NCBI GenBank assembly: GCA_002104905.1
Contig: MCFE01000144.1
Location: 1-64,000 of the forward strand
DNA length: 64,000 bases
Direction of reading: 5' to 3'
Origin: Basidiobolus meristosporus CBS 931.73
Lineage: Eukaryota > Basidiobolomycota > Basidiobolomycetes > Basidiobolales > Basidiobolaceae
Shown: positions 33,590 through 44,989 of the stretch, one piece after another
Layout: every line of letters begins with the position of its first letter
Position numbering within the stretch: position 1 is the stretch's first letter
Translations under genes and position numbers: made by a program
Notes under the pieces: model-generated
What the model was told of the DNA's origin: nothing
What the model saw: only the letters and a program-made list of their open reading frames with translations
Databases searched by the model: none

Positions 33590-34925
33590 ACTGACCTACT
33601 CAATGCTAACATCAAGCCCAACCCCACACTTAACAAGTAACTCCATTAAATCCACCATTCAATGAGTATTTCTGCTGTAACACCCTTTTTCCATAACTTT
33701 GGTGGGAACCCTATGTCTTTTTGCCACTGTTCATTCACTGGTTCCTATACATCCTGGTCTTCAGCCAGCACTGCAAGTTCTTGCACCTCATCTGCCAGTC
33801 TTTGCAATAAATCCTTACAATATTCAAATGCATTTTCTTAAGCACTGCTCTTGAAGAAGTGCTGCAACCTCTTAGTGTGCCAAGTAATGTTCCAAAATTC
33901 TACAGTGGGCTTTGTGCTAGTCCTTTGATTACTTGGTGTTGCTGCTTTACCTTTTTATGGGATCTCTACTCTGTCTACAATGGAGGACATGGAGGCTGCA
34001 GTAGACAAATTGCCTTTCTCTGCAAACCCACCTACCTCACTGGGGTGTAGTTCAATGGCTGTGCTTCCAACTCTTGTGAAAACAGCAGTCATCTTGTTAG
34101 CAAACCTACTTGGCTTTTGTGTGATTCAGATTGTGCTTGGTTTACATCATTAATTGGTGAGAGCTTTGTCTGTCAGTGGGATCTCCACTCTGTCAACAAT
34201 GGAGGTTGTGGAGGCTGTGGTAGACAAATTGCCTTCCTTTGCAAACTCAGCTACCTCACTGGAGTGTAGCTCAACTGGCTGCACTTCCAACTCTTCCTCA
34301 TGAAAAATAATTTGGTCCCATGGGTGGATCCAATCTGGATCAGCCATCAGGATCCCATTTGGAGACTGTCATAATATCAGCAGCTTGGAATTAGTGACCC
34401 TCTTAACAATCTCATGACAGGATCATGACAATGTTTGGCTAATTTTACAGCCAAATAAAGTTATAAAACTTGACAGGATTTGATTGGCACTGTAGCAATA
34501 ATTGCATGGCATTGTTGCGGTCTTGATGTGCTCTACAACTATTTTGAATGGATCTAACCAGCCAGTACATCCTACTGCCTTATATGGCAAAAAACTTGAC
34601 AGTGTTTTGACAGCCTCAATGCAAGTCACTGATGGCATTATTATGGCAATATGGTGGCCTACATCTAGTTCTGCATAAAGCTACCATACCAATTTACTAA
34701 ATGGTATTTCTTTTTTCTACCTCCCCTTGTGCAATTCATATATTCCACTGTAGAATCCCCACTCTTTATTTGCTTACCTACTATTACCTTGGGTACTCCA
34801 CATATAGCTTGAATCAAAAAGCTATGGCCTCCTGCTTACTAACCTCTATAAATGCACACACCTGCTGCAATTGACATACTTCTATTACCTCAACTTTACG
34901 GCTTTTTAGTGTGATACTTGCAAAT
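33590..34925 (-). mobile_element. Tnp2-like transposon, copy 1, internally deleted
   Basis: Minus strand, right to left: a C-terminal transposase-side ORF (34638-34426: SFLPYKAVGCTGWLDPFKIV, LSSFITLFGCKIS), then ADPDWIHPWDQIIFH (about 34347), which passes directly into the middle of ORF B (VELHSSEVAEFAKEG, TTSIVDRVEIPLTDKAL), and then decayed B sequence to 33590. Comparison with copies 3 and 4 shows that ORF A and the start of B have been lost at this junction. The left end is cut by the copia remnant and the right end by a copia LTR at 34926. Confidence 0.6.
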
Positions 34926-35241
34926 TGCTGTAAGAGTCTTGGAGATATTGGAAGTGATTTGGGAGGACAAGTATATTATATGGCTCACACTTGATGATTA
35001 ATTGAATGTAAAAGTAGTATTTATACTTTTACATGATCTTGGCATTACAAACACATAAGGTGCATTAAGGAGGGTCCCAAGAGTATGCATGCAAAGTTTG
35101 GGGCTGTTTGGACAACTTTGAGAATTTTGATGCTCTGGATACCTGGTATTTTGGTGAAAATATTCTAAGTGAATCCTAACAAGGAATTTGATCAGTATTC
35201 ACTTGGATTTGAAGATAATGATCTGAGTGACTAAGTTAGGT
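34926..35241. mobile_element. Copia C1 LTR fragment
   Basis: Starts TGCTGTAAGAGTCTTGG inside the transposon copy 1 and follows the C1 LTR to GACTAAGTTAGGT, then leaves it; about 35 bases of the right end are missing. Confidence 0.8.
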
Positions 35242-35326
35242 CAACATTAGGACTAGTCCGTATCAGCCTTAAGCTGAGTGGGAGTGTTGTAAAAATCTGT
35301 AATTCCACTAAAATATCCACCTAGTA
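35242..35326 (+). mobile_element. Inverted copia piece: polypurine tract plus 40 bases of LTR
   Basis: GCTGAGTGGGAG then TGTTGTAAAAATCTG at 35285, plus orientation, lying between a minus-type LTR and the end of a minus-strand RNase H. The remaining LTR is absent. Confidence 0.65.
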
Positions 35327-37075
35327 TATTCAAACTTGTCTCTTGCTAATGGTTTGGTAAATATATCTGCATTCATTTCATCTGAAGGACAGTAAGCTAA
35401 GCTAACCAAGTTATTCTCTATAGCTTCACATAAGAAATGATGTCTAATATCTATGTGCTTAGTTCAAGCATGAAAATTTGGATTTCTACCTAATTGTATA
35501 CATCCTTCATAATCTTGAAATAAAGTAATAGGCATTCTTTGATATAGGCCCAAATCTGTAAGAAGCATTCTTAACCACATTGCTTCTTTTGTGGCTTCAC
35601 AGGCTGCTACATACTCTGCCTCTGTGGTAGAAAGTGCTATGGCTGGTTGGTTTGTTGAATTCCATTAGATTGCTACTTTAGAGTAAAGAAAGGTGTATCC
35701 TGTGGTGGATCTTCTGTCTTCCAAATTTTGTCCCCAAACAGCATCAGAGTATCCTACAAGATCCTGCTCTGAATCCTTTTAAGTGTATCTTAAGCAGATA
35801 TCAGCAGCTCCTTTTAGGTATCTAAAAATCCACTTACCTGCTGCAATATGATCAGATCCATAGTTCTGATTATGCTGGCTGACACTTCCCACTGAATATT
35901 AGATATCTAGACATGTTCTAAGCATAATGTACATCAAACTGCCGGCCATAGATTGATAAGGAAAGTCAGGGCTTTCAGATGGCACCAAGCTCTGCTGATT
36001 TGGTTGAGTGTTGACCAAGTTAAGGTTTGTCTCTGTTGGGGTAGCTGCCAGTTTACAGTCTTCCATTTGGAACTTCTTTATTAAATCATGAATATACTTG
36101 GATTTGCTTAGGGTGATAGTCTGGGCACTTATGTCTATGGAGAACTTAATCCCTAAGTAGTAACTGAGCTCTCCTAGATTGGACATCTTGAACTCCTTAA
36201 ATAGGCTGGATTTAGTCTCTTTCAATGTTGCTAGGTCATTGGTGGCTATAATAAGATCATCCACATATAGAGCTAATAGAGCTGGATTTGCTCTATCTGG
36301 TTTATAGTATATACTATTGTCAGCATTACTCCTTTTGAAACTCAAGGATTCCAAATAAGAATCTATCTTGCTATACCAGGCTCTTGGTGATTGCTTGAGA
36401 CCATGTAGAGATTTTTTAATCTTGCAGACCAAAAGGGGGTTATCTTGGTCAACAAACCCATCATGCTGGTCCATATAAACATCCTCATCAAGTTCTCCAT
36501 TCAAAAATGCAGTTTTTACATCCATTTGATGAACAAAAAATTTATATTTGGCTGCAATAGCCAATATCAATCAGACAGAATTAAAGTTGGCTACCCGTGC
36601 AAAGGTCTCAGTATAGTCAAGTCCTTTTGTTGGAGATTATCCTTTGGCCACAAGTCTTACTTTGTATCTTTAAATTGTACCATCAGCCTCATACTTTATG
36701 TTAACAACCATCTGCATCCAATTGATTTTTAGTTGATTGGTAATTTGACTTAGTCCCAAGTTTGATTTTCCATCAGAGCCAGATATTCCTCAGTCATTAC
36801 AAATCTCCAAAACTTTGTCTGAGGGCTATATAGGGCCTCTTTTACAGTTTGGGGCTCATCACTATGGGCTGAATAGGCATAGGCTAAGTTTGTACCCTCA
36901 TTGATATAATAATTAGGGTTATATCTTGTCTGGTTGGATCTCAGGGCATTTGATACTAGAATGCTCACTTCTGGGATATTCCTGGCCACTGATTCAGGCT
37001 GAACCATGGGTGTAGAGTCCTCTGGAGTGAAAAAATCTTCATTGTTCTGCTTTGACCACTTGTACCATGCACAAG
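35327..37075 (-). mobile_element. Copia reverse transcriptase and RNase H half-element
   Basis: Minus strand. From 37007: the integrase-RT linker (ARNIPEVSILVSNALRSNQT), then RT. The ORF 36570-35899 (223 codons, unbroken) has VDVKTAFLNG-like MDVKTAFLNGELDEDVYM, LLVCKIKKSLHGLKQSPRAW, the catalytic YVDDLIIATND (YVDD at 36256-36267) and NLGELSYYLGIKF. RNase H follows with GYSDAVWGQN, STTEAEYVAACEATKEAMWL and a final IFTKPLARDKFEY near 35345, with four stops. Gag and integrase core are missing, so it complements the copy at 4837-7536, to which its linker is clearly homologous. The RT core is the best preserved coding segment among the repeats. Confidence 0.85.
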
Positions 37076-37088
37076 GTAAGTGGCATAT

Positions 37089-37667
37089 TCAAACTAGTTT
37101 GACAAGAAGTAGGAGTAAATCATCAAAGCCCCTGTTACTGATATTGGTGAAAATGTGCCACTTCTCTTGCCACAAAATTACATCATTCATCAGTTGATGG
37201 ATCACTGTGCCTACTTGGGTCCATAAAGTATCCTTGACATTTGTTTCCACAGGTGTTGTCTCATTGCATATAGGGATTTGACCGGGCTCATGTGTAGTAC
37301 TGTTATTATGGAAAACAGGCTCACAATCCATAAGTAGGCCTTCTTTGTCAGAGCTATCACTCTGCATGCCATATTTGAAAGGCTGAGGTGAGCCTAAAGG
37401 TGCCACAAACACACATGACTTAGTTTGTGCAAGGTGACAAAGATGGCCAGGTACCAATATAGAAGTATCAACTGGCTGGCAAGATAATGTTGGTACAGTA
37501 GTGACTAATAAATAATCAGATATAACTTGTGTGGCATACCACTGGCTGTGCTCCTTGTGATATATCCTATGCTGTCTGAGTGCTTCATGGCTGAGAGGCT
37601 TGCTACAGTAGCCACATGGTCTTTTTACTCTTCTCTTACAGTGTTGAATCAAAATAGTCTTGTCCAT
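37089..37667 (-). pseudogene. Tnp2-like transposon copy 2, ORF A (zinc-finger N-terminal ORF)
   Basis: A 192-codon unbroken minus-strand frame. It begins MDKTILIQHCKRRVKRPCGY and carries a Cys-x2-Cys then His-x3-His cluster (CGYCSKPLSHEALRQHRIYH), a middle part with acidic DSSDKEGLLMDCEP, and ends with DVILWQEKWHIF and DDLLLLLVKLV. This zinc-finger/acidic/helical layout is like the N-terminus of fungal Tnp2-type transposases, but no catalytic motif is present. It is cut at 37080 by the copia half-element. The same ORF starts at 44196, 49881 and 61633 (minus) in other copies. Confidence 0.55.
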
Positions 37668-37978
37668 GGGGCAAGCAATTTGACACTTGAATATGATACA
37701 CTTTTAAGTCATTTTTTGCCAATACTCATCTGAATTTAAGACAGTCTTGCATTTGAGATATTGCACCTACATGAATGTAAGATTCAATAATGATCCACCA
37801 TAGTAAGCATTATAAATAAAGTTGTGGCACCACATAAACACATATATTTAGCCCCACTTCCCCTTTGGCTTGACACACTTCCTTATATATGCTGTTAAAA
37901 AATAAAGCAAAGTTGTCTAGTTCCCAAACAAGCCCCACTGCTGACAGCAGCAGAAGAATGGTTTGACAAAAGCTTGCT
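37668..37978. promoter_or_regulatory. Divergent spacer between ORF A and ORF B
   Basis: About 310 bases that recur between A and B in copies 2, 3, 4 and 5. In every copy the two ORFs point away from each other here, so it is likely the shared promoter of the transposon, or the place where its ends meet. A-rich with ATATATTT-type boxes on both strands. Confidence 0.45.
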
Positions 37979-40080
37979 TTGACATGCAGTGCAACAAGCA
38001 GGACTACATTCAAAAAAGGCCAATCTGACAGTGTGCCCACTGAAGGTATTAAGGCAGAATCCTCAGGCTCTCAGTCAAGTAGGCAATTGAAAACCTCTAC
38101 AGAGCCACAAGCTGATGGATATGCTAAGGCAGATGCAAATATAGCTAACACTGTACCTTCAATTGAAGACCAGTGAGTGGCAGCCATGACATCACCACCA
38201 CCTGTATTAGTAAGTATATTGTCAGCTCATACCAAAGCATTAATGAGGCAATTAGGTGCAGTGGGTGATAGGATATAATCAATGGCCTGGAGAAATCAGG
38301 AAATAGTTCAGAAATCAGATAAGCGGATAATTGGTGTAGTGCAATCAATATCCCAGGTCAAGAAAGCAGTATCTTTGCCGCAAAGAAGAAACTCAGTAGC
38401 TCAATGTCACAGCCAAGAATTGAGCCATTTCTTAGTATAACAGCAGAGGAACACAATACAGTCATTGCAGTGCAACAACAGTGCCCAAAGTAAAGCCCAC
38501 TAAATATCTATCACAGCATGGGAGGGAGACCATGTGGTGCCTATACAAAGCCTAAAAGTCAAAAGACATTGAAGATCTGTGAAGCCATTGAATGCAATAA
38601 TTAAGAGTGGGCTAATATTCAAGAGGTCTTCAGAAGTTTAAGACACCAAGACCTTAAGGCCAGCAAATCATGGGACAATCAGGATCTTAAGGCCAAGCAG
38701 AATGTGCTTGACTTGTTCCATGAGCATTATCCTGGATTCAAATGGGCAAACAGATAATAGGCCAGAATTGGTATGCTAACAATGTATCTTAAGAATAGCA
38801 GAAACTATCAAAGGCAGTAGAACAAAAGTGCCATGGCAAAAAGCCATTGGCTCCCTCATGAGCTCATTACAAGCAAGGCTGAAAGCTCCAAAGAAGCATC
38901 AAAGAGATGTCAGGCAACTGGAAGAGTGCCAATAAGGCACAAGCAGGCAGACACAGATGCATCAGCTCAACATTTATCAAGGAAAAAGTGTAATACCACT
39001 CAAGAAGCACACAGTCAAAGTAGCAGTGAAAGATCTGGAAGTGATAAAAACCAGCGGCTATCTCAGGAGCTCCTCACAACTACAGCTGAGAGCTCAAACT
39101 AAGCAGAAAAGCAACATTAGGTTGACAGAAGAGTGCCAGCAAGAGACAAGCAGGCCAAAACAGATGTGTCAGAGCAGAATATATCAAGGAGAAAATGTAG
39201 GTAATTACAAGAAGCCCTCAGACCAAGTAGCAGTGAAAGACCTGGTAGTGATAAAGGACAAGGTAAAGGGAAAATGTCTACCCAAGCCTGAGTCAGGGAA
39301 GCATGCAAAAAATACTGCAGTTCTTGCCAATTAATGCCGCAAGCCAGGAACAGACTGAATACCATCATAGCCAAGAATAATTACCAACAAGAAAGCCGCT
39401 ACTTTCACAGGAGTCAGAAGCGCAGGTAGTTGAGCTACACTCCAGCAAGGTAGATGAGTTTGCAGAGAAAGGCAGTTTGTCTACCATAGCCTCCATGTAC
39501 TCCATTGTTGACTGAGTGAAGATCCCACTAACAGACAAGGATACAACATTGAGAACTTAAAAGACTATCCCAATGCCTTCAGTGAAACTTGGAACATTAA
39601 TAGGCATACCAAGAGGTTGCAGCACTGCTTTAAGAGCAGTGCTCAAGTAACCACACCTGAATATTGCAAGGACTTATTGCAAAGACTGCCAGATGAGGTA
39701 CTAAATCTTGCAGTGCTGGCTGAAGACTAGGACATATGGGGATCAGTGAATGAACAGTGGCATAAAGCTGTTGGGTTCCTGCCAAAGTCATGGAAAAGGA
39801 GCATTACAGCAGAAATACGTATTGAGCGGTGGATTTTAGTGGAGTTACTATTGAGTATGAGGTTGGGCTTAAAGTTAGTGTAGGGTATAAGGACTTGTTT
39901 AGGTCAGTACAGTCGTCAATTGAGATACAACTGAGTTTTAATGGAGATAAATCCATTTGCACACATAAAAAGTAAGAGAAATGGTTAAGTCAGGAAGTGA
40001 GGGTGTAAAAAGAGACAATAGCTAATTGATGTACACACGCATAGGAGGTGATTGAGTATCTGGGATCAGAAACCCTATGA
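37979..40080 (+). pseudogene. Tnp2-like transposon copy 2, ORF B (Ser/Lys-rich, repeat-containing)
   Basis: Plus strand. Starts near 37979 (GQSDSVPTEGIKAESSGSQS), has a variable middle with WEGDHVVPIQSLKVKRH, NHGTIRILRPSRM-like and a block repeated about twice, each with 'QSSSER-GSDKNQ..SQEL' and 'R-PARDKQA' (38833-39290). Later comes the conserved end: VVELHSSKVDEFAEKGS-like, ETWNINRHTKRLQHCFKSSA, LAVLAED, EQWHKAVGFLPKSWKRSI. Many stops interrupt it. The repeats make it a basic, Ser/Gln-rich protein of unknown role. It ends at a tail-to-tail junction with copy 3 at about 40080-40100. Confidence 0.5.
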
Positions 40081-40099
40081 AAAATTATTGAGATGATCC

Positions 40100-41956
40100 C
40101 ATCAAAAGGCCATCACAAAGTTAATGTCCCATGACTCAGAGGTACTGATCTCATCAGGACACTGTCCAGAGACTGTTGAAAAATAATTGCACCCCAGATT
40201 TCACAAAAATCTTTGTCAAAATTTTTCATCACAACAATGTATAAGTGGCTTTTGATTGATTCTCTGCCAATTTGCTCACTTTCTGATCCCAGACACTCTA
40301 TTGCCTCCAATATTTGTGTGAATTGATTGGCTATTACCTCTTTTTCACACTCCTTACTTCCTGACCCAACTGTTTCTCTTACTTTTCATGCATACAAATT
40401 GATTTATTTCCGTTGAAACTTCAGTTGTAGCTCAATTGCCAATTGTATTGACCTATACAAGTCTCTATACCCTACACCAACATTAAGCCCAACCCCACAC
40501 TCAACAAGTAACTCCATTAAAATCCACCACTCAATATGTATTTCTGCTGTAATGCTCTGGTTCCATGACTTGAGCAGGAACCCAACAGCTTTATGCCACC
40601 ATTCATTCACTGGTTCCCCCACGTCCTGGTCTTCAGCCAGCACTGCAAGGCCTAGCTCCTCATCTGCCAGTCTTTGCAATAAATCCTTGTAATATTCCAG
40701 TGCATTTTCTTGAGCACTGCTCTTGAAGAAGTGCTGCAACCTCTTGGTGTGCCTATTAATGTTCCAGAGCTCCACTGTAGGCATTGTGATAGTCTTTTGA
40801 GCTCTTGATGTTGTAGCCTTATCTGTCAGTGGGATCTCCACTCTGTCAACAATGGAGGCTGTGGAGGCTCTGGTAGACAATTGCCTTTTTCAGCAAACTC
40901 ATCTACCTTGCTGGAGTGTAGCTCAACTGGCTGCGCTTCCAACTCTTGTGATAACCGCTGTTTTCTTGTTGGTAACTCTTCTTGGCTACAATGGGATTCA
41001 GTCTGTTCCTGGCTTGCAACATTAATTGGCAAGAACTGCAGTTTTTTTTGCATGCCTCCCTGTCTCAGGCTTGGATAGACATTTTCCCCATACTTTCTTA
41101 GCATACCAATGCTGGCCCAAAATCCCTTTGCCTATTTGAACCCAGGATAATGCTCATGGAACAAGTCAAGTGCATTCTGCTTGGCCTTGAGTTCCTGATG
41201 GTCCCATGGTATACTGGCCTTAAGGTGATGGTGTGCTAGACTTCTGACAGCCCCTTGAATATTGCCAACTTTTCATTATTGCACTCATCAGCTTCACAGA
41301 TCTCAATGTCTTTTCACTCTAGGCTTTAGTACAAACACAACAGTCACTCCTTCCCAAGCTGCAATAGGCTTTTCTTTGAGCTTTATCTTTGGACACTGCA
41401 CTTGTGCTTCAAAGACAGTACAGTGTTCCTCAGCTTTTTCATCAAATGATTGCTTAATTCTTGGCTGTAACATTGAAATACCTGAGTACCCACTTTGCAG
41501 CCTAAATATCCTATTCTCTACCTGGGGTACTGAATGCTCTTTACACATTATCTGCTCAACCTATGTCTGGGACTATTTCAGGATTTCTCTGGGCCATTGA
41601 ATCTACCCAATCAGCCACTGCACCTAATTACCTCATTCATGCTTTGGTATGAGCTAGCAATATAGTTGCTAATATGAATAGTGGTGATGTTATGATGGCT
41701 ACTTGCTGGTCTTCAGATAATGGGACTGTGGTTGCTAAATTTTCATCTGACTGAGCATTATGATCAGCTTGAGGCTCTGCTGAGATTCTCAATTGCATAC
41801 TGGACTAAGAGCCTGGGAAGTCCACATTATTACCTTCAGTGAGTACCCTGCCAATATGGGCTTCTTAGGATATAGCCTCACTTGTTGCACTGAATTTCAG
41901 AGAAAGCTGTTGTCCAACTGTTCTTCTGCTGCTGTCACCAGTAGGGTTTGGTGAAG
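40100..41956 (-). pseudogene. Tnp2-like transposon copy 3, ORF B
   Basis: Minus-strand counterpart of the preceding ORF, from about 41940 down. The 158-codon piece at 40880-40404 is unbroken and shows the conserved end: IVDRVEIPLTDKATTS, LWNINRHTKRLQHFFKSSAQ, EYYKDLLQRLADEELGLAVL, EWWHKAVGFLLKSWNQSI, IEWWILMELLVECGVGL. A short following piece at 40310-40113 (LGSESEQIGRESIKSHLYIV, NFDKDFCEIW) leads, in copy 4, straight into the transposase core. The 5' end is interrupted by the solo LTR at 41957. Confidence 0.55.
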
Positions 41957-42284
41957 TGTGGTAATGGAAAGTATTCCATTACTACAATATCTCTAAACCA
42001 ATATTGCACTCATTTCTTTATTTTGCTTTTTGCTATCGTAACACACAAGAGAAAGATCAAGAATTTCCAACTTTGAAGAGCAAATGCTCCAGACCCTGAC
42101 AAGCAATCCACCCAAGAATATTATGTCATACAGAACACGTAGTAGCCAACACATGTTTCAAATTACAGCTCATTTGAAGCAGTACTTAAGGAGTTATGAC
42201 CAAAAGAGTCCAACTATTATATATACTATGCCTTATTGCTAGGATTACTATGGTGACTTTGATTGCGTGTAACTTTTGAACCGG

Positions 42285-42423
42285 CCAATCAAATCACGTG
42301 ATATTTTCACAGGTGCTGCGCCTATGTCCGATCTGTGCCACTGCAAAATTTTAGCTTTGTATCACGTGTATTGCTTGCGCAATCGCCCAAAAACTTTGAT
42401 CCTTCAAAATTTTCATATATATG
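42285..42423 (+). promoter_or_regulatory. Promoter-like element cluster inside the solo LTR
   Basis: CCAAT at 42285-42289, CACGTG at 42295-42300 and again at 42363-42368, and CATATATATG at 42414-42423. The spacing fits a U3 promoter reading rightwards; CACGTG is the core bound by fungal bHLH factors. An AATAAA at 42440-42445 could serve the R region. Confidence 0.5.
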
Positions 42424-42645
42424 ACTTCCCCAGCTGAAAAATAAAGAGAGAGCCTCTCTTTCCAGAATCTCCACACTATGATTACAAGTTTAAAGGTTAT
42501 AAGACTTCCCCTGCATCACTTGCACTGTTGAGTATTCTGACTTTGATCAGTACTACATCAGTAAAGAGACTGCAAAGCTCACAAGAATCCAATCTAAGTT
42601 CTACAAGAAACTACCACTTTTCTGTCGGAAAAGTCCCCTCTAAGA

Positions 42646-42871
42646 AACCCCTTTACTCTAAAGACACCCCTTTAGACACCCCTTTAGTCTAAAGACCCCT
42701 TTAGAGACCCCTTTACTCTAAAGAAGCCCCTTTAGGCACCCCTTTAGTGTAAAGTCCACTTTAGAGACCACTACAAGAAGCCCCTTTACTCTAAAGACAC
42801 CCCTTTAGACACCCCTTTAGGTCTAAAGACCCCTTTAGAGACTTCTACAACACACCCCTTTAGGTTAAAGG
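42646..42871. repeat. Minisatellite of palindromic CCCCTTTAG / CTAAAG units
   Basis: CCCCTTTA(G/C) occurs about a dozen times, often followed within 3-5 bases by CTAAAG, so each unit can form a small hairpin. A higher-order unit of 60-72 bp (beginning CCCCTTTACTCTAAAGACACC) repeats three times from about 42646, 42706 and 42779. Confidence 0.85.
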
Positions 42872-43186
42872 GGAGTTCAGAATTTCCATATTAGGAAATA
42901 TTTTCTCAGAAAGAAAAGTGACTTCCAAATAAGGAAAAGTTACTATAAAAGTAAATAAGCCCATTAGTCGACAGAAGGTCAGAACACTGCTGTAGAAGTG
43001 ATAAACACTGCCTACAGTATATTTTGAGCCCATGATTGAGGAAATTAGTGAAAGTTATATCTTCTATTGGTATATCAAACTCCCAATAAACTATTTCAGT
43101 ATTAGCATACTGGAAGTTGTTGTATATTGTTGATTAGCCTCTACATTGTAGAACAAGCCCCAAACTAATCATAATACAACACAACA

Positions 43187-44989
43187 GAAGAGCCAGACAA
43201 CTTTATTTTATTTCTTGGCAGCATACATATGGAAGAGAGTCAAGCCAAATGGGAAATAGTTTTACATATAAAAGTATATGTGGTGTAACAGCTTTATTCA
43301 TATTGCTTATTATGGCAGGTGATGATTGAATCTTATTTTCATCTAGGTGTAATAGACTTATTCCATTGTATTGTGCCACATTGAGCCATGAGTGCCAAGT
43401 GATGCTGTAGTGCACCAGTGCAACCAGGCAGAGCTCTCCTTGGCCACAGTGTGTGAGACATTATTCCACATACTCATGCAAAGCAGCCCTCAAGTCTCAC
43501 CCACTGTGCTGGAGAAAATTCACTTTTTGACCTTCTTTTTGAGACTAATGTTGTGCATGATGTGTAAAGCATAGAACGGCTGAAGATAAGCATTTGGTAC
43601 CCAATACACATGGCATTCTGAGTCTAGTTCCAGAGGTTTCTCACATGCTACAAAATGTATGGCACTATTTTAGTCCACTGCTACTATCTGACACTATACT
43701 TAAATATTAGCCCTAGAATGAAACCTATATAGAGCACTTATAGTGCCAGATTGTACCAGTGGACCAAAATAGTGCCATGTATTTTTTGACATGTTACAAA
43801 CCTGTGGAGCTGTATTTGGAGTGCCTTAGGTATTGAGTACCAATTACATGTCCTCAGTTCTTCTGTGCTTTTACACATTGTGCACAACATTGGTCTTGGA
43901 GAAAAGGCCAAAAATAGGTTTTCTCCAGCACAGTTGGTGAAGCACAGGGGCTGCATTGCAATAGGATGTAAAATTATACTCAACACACTGTGGCAAAGTA
44001 TAGGTCTACTTATGCTCTTTGGCACACTACAGCATAATTTGGGACTCACAGCTCAATGTGTTGCTATCCAAAGGAGCAGGTCTATGTCTCAACATAATAC
44101 TGTGCCAAATTCATATGAGTATTAGCAATAAAGAGATATAATAGTATTGTCTTGTGGAATATCAAGCTGTTTGCCACATGGATATGACAACTTTGATTCC
44201 ACATTGTAAGAGAAGAGAAAAAAACCATGTGGCTATTGCAAGAGCCTCTCAGCCATGAAGAATGCAGTCAGTATAGGAAGTATGACAAGAATCACAGTTA
44301 GTGCTTAGCCACTCAGTCATGTTTGAGCACTCATCAGTAACTACTGTACCAACAATATCATGCCAGCCACTGGACACTTCAATAATGGCACCTAGCCATA
44401 CTTGTCACCTTGCAAAAACTGATACAGGTAAGTTTGTGATGCCTTTAGGCTCACCTTAGCCTTCTGAATATGGCACACAGAATGATAGCTCTGAAGAAGC
44501 AAGCCCACTGATGAATTGTGAGTCTATCTCCCATAACTACAGTACACTGCATGAGCCAAGCAAAATCCCAATATGCAACAAGACAACACCCATGAAAAAA
44601 TGCTAGATTTCTTTATGGAGCCAAGTGAGCCCTAAAATCTATCATCCAGTGAATGATGTGGTGCTGTACCTATTGAAATGGTGTGTTTCCACTAATATCT
44701 GTAATGGAGGCTTTGAGGATCCACAGCTTCATCTTGCCAAAATCATTCCAGGATGTAACTTACCTTGTACATGGTACAGCTAGGCAACCATCATGCTGCT
44801 GGTATTATATAATCCAGAGACTATTCTGATATCTCTATGTATTAACAGTTACATGGCATTCCCATCAGAAAATGCCACTATTGCAAAGTGTCCAACTTAT
44901 GGGGAATCCACAACCAAAGGAGGAAAACATTGTTGACACTCCAGATATATTCCAATAATACCCATCTAAAGTAGCTCATGCGGTTCAAC
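43187..44989 (+). pseudogene. Tnp2-like transposon copy 3, A/B spacer and ORF A, split by a foldback element
   Basis: Spacer sequence resumes at 43187 and again at 44084 after the foldback. ORF A then starts near 44196 and can be followed to about 44800 by similarity to copy 2: the zinc-finger region (44210-44300), the acidic segment near 44490, and LLKWCVSTNICNGGFEDPQL-like sequence around 44670-44730 that copy 2 lacks. Stops interrupt it throughout. On its right it meets the C-terminal end of the transposase of copy 4, tail to tail. Confidence 0.5.
43354..44083. mobile_element. Long foldback element, about 730 bp, near-complete inverted repeat
   Basis: Left end AGACTTATTCCATTG, right end GGAGCAGGTCT. 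The left arm (about 43354-43715) and the right arm (about 43740-44083) are inverted copies: for example ATGGCACTATTTTAGTCCACTG at 43651 pairs with CAGTGGACCAAAATAGTGCCAT at 43758, and CACTGTGCTGGAGAAAA pairs with TTTTCTCCAGCACAGTTGG. No coding capacity. It sits in the A/B spacer of copy 3. Target duplication is short and not certain (AT or AAT). Confidence 0.8.

Larger units (their letters stand above)
41957..43186. mobile_element. Solo LTR of a separate family, 1230 bp, with 4 bp target duplication
   Basis: Begins TGTGGTAATGG and ends AATACAACACAACA, flanked by GAAG at 41953-41956 and 43187-43190. The A/B spacer of the transposon resumes on both sides, which fixes the borders. Inside are CCAAT, two CACGTG boxes, a TATA tract and a minisatellite. 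It contains no ORF. It keeps CpG sites (GCTGCGCC, TTGCGCAATCGCC) lost from the surrounding repeats, so it is probably younger. No internal region of this family is in the window. Confidence 0.75.

Noticed and set aside
42646-42871. CRISPR-like array
   Set aside because: Repeats are too short, unevenly spaced, and there are no unique spacers of constant length; the host is a eukaryote.
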